NCBI GenBank assembly: GCA_946902985.2
Contig: OX336388.2
Span: 120,505,894 to 120,569,893 of the forward strand
Reading direction: 5' to 3'
Origin: Meconema thalassinum
Taxonomy: Eukaryota; Arthropoda; Insecta; Orthoptera; Tettigoniidae
Length of the DNA stretch: 64,000 nt
The notes under the pieces are model-generated. The model made no database searches and had not been told where the DNA came from. It saw nothing but the letters and a program-made list of their open reading frames with translations. Both the position numbers and the translations under genes were made by a program. Shown here piece by piece: positions 55,520 through 64,000 of the stretch (position 1 is the stretch's first letter; the number at the start of each line of letters is the position of its first letter).

Positions 55520-55737
55520 TTTTGAAAAATTTGCCTTAGTTCTGAATCACAATTCAATTCTTAAAACTGCTCCCCTTCTTTGGCCTTAAAGTCCTCCGGC
55601 AACACATCAATGTTTTTATACGTTAAAATTTTATATTTTTACATTTTTCGTATCATCACCGCGTACCACTGCAGCAGTACGAGCGTATTACCGGTGGTAC
55701 GCGTACCACAGTTTGGGAAACGCTGACCTAGGCTATA

Positions 55738-55769
55738 TTTATTTATTTATTTATTTATTTATTTATTTT
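55738..55769. repeat. (TATT)n microsatellite
   Basis: About eight TATT units directly after the hAT target duplication. Confidence 0.9.
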
Positions 55770-56110
55770 GTTTGTATCCGATCGTTGGTGTCATTTTGGA
55801 AAGTGGTCTAGGCGATGAGAACTGGACTTTATAATTTAATAGACCTATTTACAAAATTGTTAATTTTCGTATCAAACGCTAATTAAATCAAACACGAAAA
55901 GAAATTCACAGATGGAGGTTTTGAAACTTTGTGTTCATATATTTGCTTTCATTGCTTATGTTCAATTATGTGCGACACCTAGCCCGCCTCCCTCCATGTA
56001 ATGTTGACTCAGCCTATTCCCCTTGAGAAGCAAACCCTAGTTACGCCACTGGTCGACAGGACCCTACCAGGCACTGATCAATAGCACAGAACAGAATAAA
56101 AAGGACATAG

Positions 56111-56624
56111 TGGCTTCGGTGGTTAGTTGGTATCCTGCTGAGCTTCTATGCCCAAGATTGCGGGTTCGAACCCTGCCGAAGTCGTTGGATTTTTTAAGAG
56201 CGTTAAAAATCCCTCAGTATGCTTTCCTTCGGAGGGGAAGTAAAGCCGGCGGTCCCATTTCATAGAATTATGGGATGAAAAAGAACCTTCCACTAACTAC
56301 ATAATGTGTGAAGCTAACAATTTGTAAGTTAGATTTTATTAACGCTCTATTAAGTTCCAACGATCGTCGCCAGGTGCCGGTTTCGGTGGCATCTAATAGC
56401 CAAGTTCACAGCTAGGTGTTGTTGACGGTAGCATTTGGTAGGAAAAGTAGGAACTACTTGAAATTGATCGTCTGCAGTCCTTACCTGAATTTCAGATAAC
56501 ACACACTAATACTGTCATCACATTTAACACCGGTTATCAGACAGATTCTACACACACCCAAACTACACGGGGCTACATGACCGCGTTGTCGCAGCTCCTA
56601 AACTGAGGAACCAACCAAACGAAC
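56111..56624 (+). repeat. SINE family A, near-full-length
   Basis: 514 bp with tRNA-like head (TGGCTTCGGTGG..., B box GGGTTCGAACCC), the GGAGGGGAAGTAAAG block, a second tRNA-like block near 56375-56425, the CACGGGGCTACATGACCGCG block and an AACC-type tail. Imperfect target duplication AAAAAGGACATAG / AAAAAGGAGATAG at 56098-56110 and 56625-56637 (12 of 13). Confidence 0.9.
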
Positions 56625-57028
56625 AAAAAGGAGATAGGACCAGAATTTTACATGACATCAGCCATAATGGATGTCAACTGGAGAAATGAACGCAAGAGCC
56701 AAATACACGTAACAACAAGAACAGGAATACATGGGTTCCATCACCAAATATAGAATGTCGGTGTGTGCTGTGGACAGAGCTGTGGGAAATATCACTATAA
56801 TAGCATATGCAAAGAGGAATAAATCTCTTACAGGCTATAGTAAAGACTAAATTATTGTTCTTTTTTTATTTTCTGTACATTAATGCTCCACTTCAGCACA
56901 CTTTTCTTAATAATAATAATGCATGGGCAGATAGCCGCGCATTTCCGCCCCTTAAAGCAACAATAACTAACAACACGATAATGTTCTATCGAGCGCCTTG
57001 ATAATAATAATAATAATAATAATAAAGA

Positions 57029-57669
57029 ATTCAAACATCGAAATTGACATTAAGAAAAGACGAATGAAATTCTTTGGACATCTCACTAGACTACCAGAAA
57101 ATCGATTGACGAAAAGGATAATAGATTATTTCACCACACTGAAGAACTCAACACCTTGGTTAGAGGAACTTCGAAAGGACCTCAAAAACGCAAACATAAG
57201 TTCACCAGACATTTTAGAAAGGGACACCTTCAGCTTCAGGCACAAAGTTAAAAAGGACCGATCTATTTTGACTGATCAATCGGTATCGCATAACAGGCCG
57301 GATCTAGTGGTTGTCAGCAAGAAAATCAACTACCTTGATGTTGCGATTCCTAACAACAAGAATCTCCAGTCAAAACACATAGAAAAGATCTGCAAATACA
57401 TCGAGTTGGTCGACCCTATCAAAAGACAATGGCATGTAGAGTGGGTAAAGATCATACCTATCATTGCATCAAGTACGGGCGTAATCCCAAGTACCTTGCT
57501 CAAAGGCCTTAAAGAACTGGATCTGGATACTCAACTGTGCAAACTAATGCAGAAGGCAGTAGTTCTATCAACAACCCAAATCGTCCGGAAGTTCATGGGT
57601 TCCAGCTTAGAAGTTGCTGTTTCAAGAACTATAGTTTGGTTCCCTGAATCCCGTATAGTTATGTTGTAG
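57029..57669 (+). pseudogene. R4/Dong-like LINE, C-terminal restriction-like endonuclease
   Basis: An open frame of about 210 codons whose first part (KKRRMKFFGHLTRLPENRLT KRI) is the segment linking RT and endonuclease. It then has RPDLVVV...NYLDVAIPNNKNL and WVKIIPIIASSTGVIP. The PD...(Y)LD-x-A pattern matches the PD-(D/E)XK-like endonuclease at the C-terminus of R2/R4/Dong-type LINEs, which nicks the target. The RT lies outside; a (AAT)n run borders the left side. The frame itself is intact to its stop at 57667, but the element is 5'-truncated, so it cannot mobilise itself. Confidence 0.78.
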
Positions 57670-57786
57670 GCCTAATGTACCAGCAATGTGTTATATGTAC
57701 AGTATAAACCAATAATAATAAAATAATTAGAAAAACAAGACAGGAAAATCCCCAGGAAAATCTTTGGTCCAGTATGCATAGAGGGA

Positions 57787-58530
57787 GTGAGGATGAAAAA
57801 GACGTATCACAAGTTATACCAACATTTCGAGAAAATATTAGAAAAAAAACGATTAAAATTGTATGGACATATTCAAAGAATGGACAATGAAAGACTTACC
57901 AAAAGGATATTTAATAGTGCCCCCTCATTAAAAGCCAAGAATAACTGGGTAATAGAAATTGAAGGCGGCTTCGGTGGCGTAGTCGGTAGCATGCTGAGCT
58001 TCTATGCCCAAGATAGCGGGTTAAAACCCGGCCGAAGCCGTCGGATTTTTTAAGAGCGTTAAAAATCCCTCAGTATGCCTTCCTTCGGAGGGGAAGTAAA
58101 GCCTGCGGTCCCATGTCATTTATTTATGGCATGTTAAAGAACCTTCCACTAATTACACCTGTGTGAAGCTAAATTGGATAGGTTAAGAATGTAAACAACG
58201 CTCTTAGGTTTCTACGTTCGTTGCCAAGAGCCGACTGCGGTGGCGTCTAATAGCTAAGTTCTGAACTAGGCCTAGTAGTCGTTGACGGTGGCGTTTTGCG
58301 GCAAAATTAGGAACTATTTGAAAAATTCTAAGTTGCATTCTTTACTTAAATTAAAAAACAGATACACACATTAATACAGCCATCACAATTAACACTGGTT
58401 ATCAGACAAATTCTACACACACCCAAAGTACACGGGGCTACATGACCGCGTTGTCGCAGCCCCTAAACTGAGGAACCAACCAACCAACCAATAGAAATTG
58501 AAAATGACCTTCAAGCATCAAGGTAACAGG
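57787..58530 (+). pseudogene. Second R4/Dong-like connector copy, split by a SINE
   Basis: LEKKRLKLYGHIQRMDNERL TKRIFNSAPSLK and NNWVIEIE end at the SINE insertion; after it (58503 on) the frame resumes with NDLQASR and stops. The segment corresponds to the first about 60 residues of the frame at 57029-57669. The SINE has a perfect 13-bp duplication, so the host frame was interrupted cleanly. Confidence 0.8.
57964..58489 (+). repeat. SINE family A, full-length reference copy
   Basis: 526 bp between the perfect target duplication AATAGAAATTGAA (57951-57963 and 58490-58502). First tRNA-like head at about 57967-58040 (A box TGGCGTAGTCGG; the B box is mutated, GGGTTAAAACCC). A second tRNA-like block lies at 58228-58300 (GGTGGCGTCTAATAGC then AAGTTCTGAACTAGGC), and the tail is (AACC)n. 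Other copies in the window at 569, 1954, 23590 and 56111. Confidence 0.93.
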
Positions 58531-58559
58531 CGAAATTTTATGGGACATGCCTAGACTCT

Positions 58560-59375
58560 GTTCGTTAGTGAACATACATCATTTTGCTGCAAACCCTCGA
58601 ATATGAGCCACCACTGCATGGACAGCAGAAAGGAAGAAAAATCATAGCGAAATAATGAAGAGATTTTGGGAAAAGAAGAAAGCTAATTCATATTAATCTG
58701 TGAAATAGGTTCAATCGTGCTCCTTAGTTGAACATAACGTCATGAAATAAATGTGAAGAACATATTGGTTAACTATTAAAAACACGTAGCATTAATTTGA
58801 ACAGTGACGCAATTTAACCAGTAAGTTAAAAATGTGTGAATCAAGAAAAATAAGGTAAATAAAATAGACGCATAGCACCCAGTTGTGTATATCCTTAACT
58901 ACTAGTGCTACCAAACGGCGTAAAGCTGAAGTCATGCTTGTTTTTCTAAGTGTCCATACTAGTTGATTAGCCTAGTATACTGTGCTGCATCTTCCGAATT
59001 GTTGCAAGCACTGGCAGTGGTTGCAAGCTGTATGAAAAACATAATCCTGCCCTTTTTTGGCATGATTCGGGACTGCTTTTGGCTTGAATTGTGATTTTTA
59101 AAAATTATGTGTGACTTAAAGTAGATTGAAATTGTTGTATTGTATGGATGTTTTTAGATGGTGATAGTGAATTAATGTTTGAAACCAAAGTGGATGGGAT
59201 AAAATCTAGGTTAAGGTAATCGTAGTAGCAATATCAAAGCCCTTGAACGTGCACAATGTGTTGAGGCCTGTTGTCTCCGTGTAGCATAGGGTGCCAAACG
59301 GATTTTTAACGATTGCAAGAAGCAAAATATAATCAGAGAAAAACAACGGTGCGTTAGGTTATCGTTCCAGTAAGC
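58560..59375. other. 5' flank of the 59376 gene; nothing else recognised
   Basis: No repeat or coding motif. A splice acceptor-like TTATCGTTCCAG at 59359-59370 just before the ATG and a donor-like AAGGTAATC near 59213 would allow a 5' UTR intron; speculative. Confidence 0.35.
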
Positions 59376-60026
59376 ATGAAGTCGGCCGAAGACGCAGTTG
59401 ATGGTAAACTTGAAAACAAAGTTCCTCGTGCCAAGAGAAAGATCACTAGGACCAGTACTTCCTGTCTTGTCAACACTAATCGTGGGGAGATAGATCTACC
59501 AGAACCGCCATATAAATGCACAGATAATCATGAGATGCTACATGACGATGTTGTTGATGCAGAACTGCTGAAAGATATTCTAAAAGGTCTCTGGCGTCTG
59601 CAAGATCCTAAATCAGAGTTCTATTACATAGAAGTTATGCCGGGTGTATATAGTCCTGAAAATCTATCAGAGGATGAAAATCTATCAGAGGAAGTACAAG
59701 AGAGAAGACAAGCGTTTATTGAAAAGCGTAGGCTGTTTGACGACTGTGAATTCCTCCGCGCTAAGTATGGTCCGTCCAGAGCTGATGATGAGGAGGAACA
59801 TAGTTATGAATGCGACGATGAAGGCTGTTATTCAGTGCGTATGCCTACCATATTACAAAATCAAAGTACTCAGACAGAGCCTATAAAAGTGGTAAGAATG
59901 AAGCGAGAGAGTGTTGACCATCGCGCATCATCTGCTCCTCTTTGGAGACGTCTATCTTCAGAAGGCAATTCTAAGATTTTAACATCTGAACTTAACCTGA
60001 CCGAAGATAGAGTAGACATGTTGTGA
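59376..60026 (+). CDS. Unknown 216-residue protein, the only non-transposon-like gene
   Basis: Single open frame from ATG 59376 to TGA 60024, followed by AATAAA at 60121-60126. Not recognised. Visible features: basic N-terminus (about residues 10-30), a proline/acidic centre, a six-residue duplication ENLSED/ENLSEE near 96-107, a Glu/Arg-rich helical stretch, an acidic DDEEEHSYECDDEGC segment, then QNQSTQTEP, which fits the TQT core recognised by dynein light chain LC8, and a basic Ser/Arg-rich C-terminus (RRLSSEG) suited to kinases. No signal peptide or membrane segment. Low-complexity balance and absence of transposon motifs suggest a host regulatory or scaffold protein. It could be a retrocopy since it has no intron, but I see no poly(A) tract or TSD. 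Confidence 0.65.
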   Translation: MKSAEDAVDGKLENKVPRAKRKITRTSTSCLVNTNRGEIDLPEPPYKCTDNHEMLHDDVVDAELLKDILKGLWRLQDPKSEFYYIEVMPGVYSPENLSEDENLSEEVQERRQAFIEKRRLFDDCEFLRAKYGPSRADDEEEHSYECDDEGCYSVRMPTILQNQSTQTEPIKVVRMKRESVDHRASSAPLWRRLSSEGNSKILTSELNLTEDRVDML

Positions 60027-60120
60027 TGCCACGTAGTAGATAATAATTGGTCGATTTTTACTGAGAATTGCCGTATTTGTATTGTATTTTTTATAATAAT
60101 AACTCGCGTTTGATGTCGGA

Positions 60121-60126
60121 AATAAA
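60121..60126 (+). terminator. Polyadenylation signal AATAAA
   Basis: First AATAAA after the stop codon of the 59376 gene, 95 bases downstream, a normal distance for a short 3' UTR. Confidence 0.55.
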
Positions 60127-60367
60127 TTATAATAAACAACTAGAGCATGAAACTGCGTGTTAATCTGCAACATACGTACCGTATTTTAAATTTCGATACC
60201 TTTAACCATCACCATCTCTAATTCTCAAGCCGTGCTGTTAGTAGAATTGGCAACACTGGACCTAGGTTCTAAGGTGTGTAAAAAAGCTAAGCTCACATGC
60301 TAACTTTTGTTAATAATAATATCGTTGATTTTGATAAGACAGCATTTGTATTTACTATTTCAACACC

Positions 60368-61330
60368 GAAAGTTTGATGCTTTTCAGTCGGTCAATACTA
60401 TTGTATCCAAATGAGATGGGTTAGTCCCAAATCCTGAAAAAATAAACAAACCGAATAATTTAAACGAACATACGTTCATGGAGAGTTCACCCCTCTTCAC
60501 TCTACTTGAAAACACACCCCGTAGTAAACAAGACACAACATAACGATGCAGATAAGCTAGATAAGGGATCAATAAGGGAAACGTGTTATTGGACAGGATG
60601 TACGATGTATCTTTTTCTTCAATAAACCTAGGCCGGTATTAATGGTGCCGGGATATTCTCATTAAACCGGACAGCGCTTATTTATGGCTATGAGCTTATG
60701 CGTGGCGAGAATTGAAACCAGTTGAAGATTATCCTGAATACAGTAACATACACCGCATTAGGGAGGCTAGACTTGGCCACATACAGTCACATTTGTACGA
60801 TGAACACAGAAATTTAAGTATCCGAGAGGGGAAATACCCAAGTATATAAGAGACCCTGTCCCAAATGAACCTCCCCCAGTTGAATGTAGATAATGATGAA
60901 GACAACTGCTCTCACCAGGACACACAAGACTCAATCAGATAAATAACCTGTACAATACAACCTGAATTGACCATTTAACTACAATCACATATTCACGCTA
61001 AAAAGCAAGTTTGGAGGCCAATCACCACTTTCAGTATTTTAACAAAACATCACATAGACTATAACTAACAAGTATTGACGAGTTGAACTATCTTAACTAA
61101 CACCGCAACTAAAGAAGTATACATATTGTAAATATTTTCACCCATACTTAAGACATTTAGAAAAAGTTTAGTCCAAGTGTAATGGATCTAATGATCGCTT
61201 GACGAAACTTGTCATCCAAATGTATTTATTAATCTCATGTATTATTTTCCAGGATTTGCGAATAACCCATCTTATTTGGGTACAATCGTGTTGACCGACT
61301 GAAAAGCATCTAACTTTCGTTTACTAAGGC
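60368..61330. mobile_element. Penelope-like inverted terminal pair, decayed copy
   Basis: AGTTTGATGCTTTTCAGTCG at 60373 returns inverted near 61301 (CGACTGAAAAGCATCTAACT), and the adjoining GTACCCAAATG-type and AACCCAT-type blocks match 28071-28254. Internal sequence near 60690 (GCGTGGCGA) also parallels 28310. The left arm is shortened and lacks the hammerhead. No coding sequence. Confidence 0.65.
61184..61217 (+). ncRNA. Inactivated hammerhead motif
   Basis: Equivalent of 28799-28839: GGAT and ATCC of stem I and GAAAC..GTC are kept, but the core reads CUAAUGA (invariant G changed to A) and stem II is shortened. It should not cleave. Confidence 0.6.
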
Positions 61331-61692
61331 AACACTGAAAATGGCTTTAAACACCGCAATATTGCAACACCCGTGAAATTCCTCGTGGTAAATCAGACCT
61401 GCTGAAAGTTGTAGTAGTAAGGGAACTTAAGATTGCGCACTTAATGCATTTATGTACATAGATAAACTACTTTTGTGACCAATTTAACACAAAATGTATT
61501 AACAGGACTTCAAATAATTACGAACACAATGCGTATACAAAAAAAAATGTAAATTAATGTTTTTAAATTAATTGAAAATGCGCAATCTCACAGGCATTGT
61601 CCTGTAAGAATACGCATTAGCATAATTCACATTTGAAGAGTCCTATGCCTTCATAGTTCAAACACCCTTCATGCCACCACCGTTTGCACCTA

Positions 61693-62055
61693 CTATATAC
61701 ATTGCACCCCGTCTTCAATAATTGGTTCCTCATACACTTCGTCACAGCAAAGATAAGCGATTTTCTCTTCTTCGGCAGTTGTGACAGCTGATGAAGTTGA
61801 CGCTACTGAACTTACATCGTAGTGAAGAGTTTTCCTGCGCTTTTTTTTTTCGTGTTCATTCCTCGTTGCAAGAAGGCCATTCTTATAAGGAGAGGAAGAT
61901 AGAACCTCAGACCTTTTGCAAGTTCTCTTGCGTTTGGTTGCTTGAGCTGCCTTTGGTAGGGGAGATATCATAGCAGGTGACACTAGTGGCTCGTCACCCC
62001 GACCCAGGGCTAGAACCGCCTCTGTCTGTAACATATTTCGATCCCGAGGAATCAA
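61693..62055 (-). pseudogene. pogo/Tigger-like transposase, C-terminal tail
   Basis: The minus frame reads RDRNMLQTEAVLALGRGDEP, then PLPKAAQATKRKRTCKRSEV with LSSSPYKNGLL, and ends YLCCDEVYEEPIIEDGVQCI. This matches the tail found after the DDE core in many arthropod pogo-type (Jerky/Tigger-like) transposases, where the acidic CCDEVYEEP stretch leads into a Cys-rich finger. Here a stop follows QCI, so the finger and the catalytic core are both absent. Confidence 0.7.
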
Positions 62056-63049
62056 ACATGGAGGAGGGTTGTTGATTGAGGATAAAATTTGCTGTTGATT
62101 TGCATTATTAACGAAACATGGCCATGAAGCTTGCTTTAAGTAAAGTTGAAAACATATCAGGAGCAGAATGAATGCATTCCAATCGGTATTTAAGATCTAA
62201 CTGAAATCATTTGACATTTATTAGCCATGCGGGTTAAGATGACTGATATCTATAATACTACTGGATGTCTCGCTTCCACGGCTGGAGTGAGGCCTCTTGC
62301 TTTGCGGTTACATTTGCCTGCCTGGTGGTAAGGGCAAACAACGATCAAGCTGCATGGCTCACTCGTCGAAAGGATGCTTACTTAGGCTTATTAACACCTT
62401 CATTCTGATGGGAAATTGATACCACGAGCTGTTATAAATGAAAAAGAAGACATTTCGCGTAAGCTGTCATTCTACATTTATTTATATCAGAATACGCGGA
62501 AATGACTACAATCTACAGGAGAAGAGAAGTGATATATAGGGAATCTTAATTTCCATGCGCTCTAATATAAAAAAAGTAGGCTATTATAGCAGATTTCAGC
62601 ATAATATGAGAATTTCGCTGGTTGGGTATTCACTTCTAAGCTCTTTTGTTTTCAATCTTATATTAGGCATATGCAAACTTCAGCTATTTCCATGCCTCTT
62701 TTCTGCAGGCCTATATAAATATATATGTAAGCTTACCCTACATACTGTAGGTACATCAGTTCGTTATGGTTGTTTTAAGGGGCGGAACAGCGAGGTCATC
62801 TCCCCTATGCATACATCAATAAACAAATCATCCACTGGGTCATTCCATTAATATATATATATAAAGAGTAAATTTTGTTTATTCAGATGGTGTTTGGTCT
62901 GGATTATTTGGGCAACATTTCAATTTTCCCACTTTAACTTCAATTTATCACTAAATTTCATTCTGAAGTTTGACTCTAATGAAATGTTTTTGTTGGAACA
63001 AAAATTACTCATCTACTCTTCAGAACAACAAAGAGAAGCCATAGAATCC
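62056..63049. other. No recognised gene; one SINE-like fragment
   Basis: A GGTTGTTTTAAGGGGCGGAA with CAGCGAGGTCATC fragment at 62766-62805 corresponds to that at 23460. Otherwise nothing assigned. Confidence 0.4.
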
Positions 63050-63470
63050 ATAGCCACTTACAATATTTGAATACAATTTGGATAAAATGTTCAAATTACC
63101 TAAAAAAGGAAATTGAGGTAATTCAGAATAGAGCCATAAGAAATATTTATAACTACCCTTTTTTAACACCAACCAAACACCTTTATATTACGAGTAAAAT
63201 TCAACCAGTAGCCCTAAATGCAGAAATCAAATCAAATGTCCTAATGTACCAAATCCTACACAAAGGTATCCACACAAATTTAAACTTCACTAAACAATCT
63301 GATTTACACGCTTACAAAACTAGACATGCAGATGACATATCACTTTTCCATATCAATTCCAAACAATATGGCAGTAATAGCATTAAGTATAGTGCCTTTG
63401 TAAAGTTCAATAGACTACCAGAAAATAAAAAAATGCACCTAGCCTAGCAATCTTTAAAAGGAGGCTAAAA
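63050..63470 (+). pseudogene. CR1/L2-like LINE, C-terminal end of ORF2
   Basis: Frame from 63067: KKEIEVIQNRAIRNIYNYPF LTPTKHLY is the LQNRAIRII/PYRTPT box, followed by NLNFTKQSDLHAYKTRHADD and SIKYSAFVKFNRLPENKK, the stereotyped C-terminal tail of CR1/L2/I-type insect LINEs. The frame is broken before 63067 and after 63447. The 3' end of the element is the ATT microsatellite at 63704-63749, preceded by TTAAGGGATTAATAAAATGC. Confidence 0.85.
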
Positions 63471-63703
63471 CAGTTTATGTGGAATGATTATAAAAGGTCA
63501 GTTTGAAGAAATTCCAAAATCTGAGAAGACAAAAGAAGACTACATTGTGTACAAAAACTTATCAAAGCTACAAAATGTTGTATATATTTTCATACTGAAA
63601 ACTTTGTAAACTAAACATTGAATTGTAATTTGTCGCCAACATGATAAAACTGTACGATTCCTTTGTATATGAGTCCTTGACTCGTTAAGGGATTAATAAA
63701 ATG

Positions 63704-63749
<46 letters not shown>
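63704..63749. repeat. (ATT)n LINE tail
   Basis: About 15 ATT units terminating the LINE at 63050, as usual for this LINE group. Confidence 0.9.
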
Positions 63750-64000
63750 AGCGGGCATGCGAGGCAGGAAGAAGAAGGATAACTTACTTTAGCCCCCAGA
63801 AACATTACCCAAATAGCTTTGGGTTTGGGGTCAGACGAGAACATGAGTAACTCAAGGGAGTTCAGGCATTAAATGTTAGCCTGAAATATGTGAATGCAAT
63901 GTTCTATGAAAATATATTCTTCCTGCAATCCAGAAAATTGCATTAATGCATTATGTTTATGACTGAACGAGAAAGATACATATTTTTACTGAAACTAATG
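63750..64000. other. No recognised feature
   Basis: Unique-looking sequence to the window end; nothing assigned. Confidence 0.4.

Larger units (their letters stand above)
54377..55725 (-). mobile_element. hAT element (ZBED5/GTF2IRD2-like), deleted copy
   Basis: Ends CAGTGTTTCCCAAACGTTTT (54377) and the inverse AGTTTGGGAAACGCTG (ending 55725), a well known hAT terminal motif, with RCGTACCAC subterminal repeats at both ends. The flanks ATCTAGGC (54369-54376) and ACCTAGGC (55726-55733) are an 8-bp TSD with one change. A short C-terminal transposase frame remains on the minus strand. Confidence 0.88.

Noticed and set aside
57967..58040. Functional tRNA gene
   Set aside because: A and B boxes are present but the cloverleaf does not form and the unit continues as a dispersed SINE with a TSD.

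Overview
The window is eukaryotic and almost certainly from an arthropod. It is AT-rich and carries GT-AG introns, tRNA-derived SINEs, and remnants of many insect-type transposable elements: Copia, Jockey/CR1/RTE/R4-like LINEs, Penelope-like pieces, hAT, P, PIF/Harbinger, IS630-Tc1-mariner and fold-back elements. I found no bacterial-style operons, rRNA or functional tRNA genes. The density and variety of elements fit a large-genome insect; a polyneopteran such as an orthopteran is a guess from the style of the SINEs, not a demonstration.

Layout. 1-4500: decayed LINE reverse transcriptase pieces and SINEs; one RT relic (about 2225-3262) is split by a 12-bp-TSD insertion carrying two identical type III hammerhead ribozymes 292 nt apart. 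4510-6680: decayed hAT element. 7231-9205: element-like stretch with palindromic ends and an internal SINE. 10.2-11.9 kb: P-element relic with a 461-bp tandem duplication. 12.87-15.84 kb (minus): an eight-exon, fully open IS630-Tc1-mariner-type (DD82E spacing) transposase or transposase-derived gene, with a SINE in intron 1. 16.35-20.9 kb (minus): complete Copia retrotransposon with a 1348-codon open frame, near-identical LTRs and a GATCT target duplication. 21.7-23.3 kb: P-like element with an intact THAP-only ORF. 24.9-25.9 kb: LTR-retrotransposon gag remnant. 26.1-29.0 kb: Jockey-like LINE interrupted by a Penelope-like inverted terminal pair with hammerhead motifs. 31.8-34.5 kb: PIF/Harbinger element with both its genes, each with one visible lesion. 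36.16-47.72 kb: an 11.6-kb fold-back element with roughly 4-kb inverted arms full of tandem repeats around a 3.6-kb core with FLYWCH-like, nuclease-like and phospholipase-A2-like reading frames, all damaged. 47.9-58.6 kb: mariner, LINE and hAT pieces and two near-complete dimeric-head SINEs. 59.4-60.0 kb: the only open frame that does not look like a mobile element (216 aa, unknown, with an LC8-type TQT motif). 60.4-64 kb: a second Penelope-like pair, a pogo-like transposase C-terminus and a CR1/L2-like LINE tail.

How things fit. There is no pathway here; the window is a stratigraphy of nested insertions, many datable relative to each other by intact target-site duplications. The strongest leads are the tandem hammerhead (retrozyme-like) unit, the intact spliced DD82E gene, the cargo-bearing fold-back element and the THAP-only P element. 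All family names come from motif recognition by eye, without database searches.
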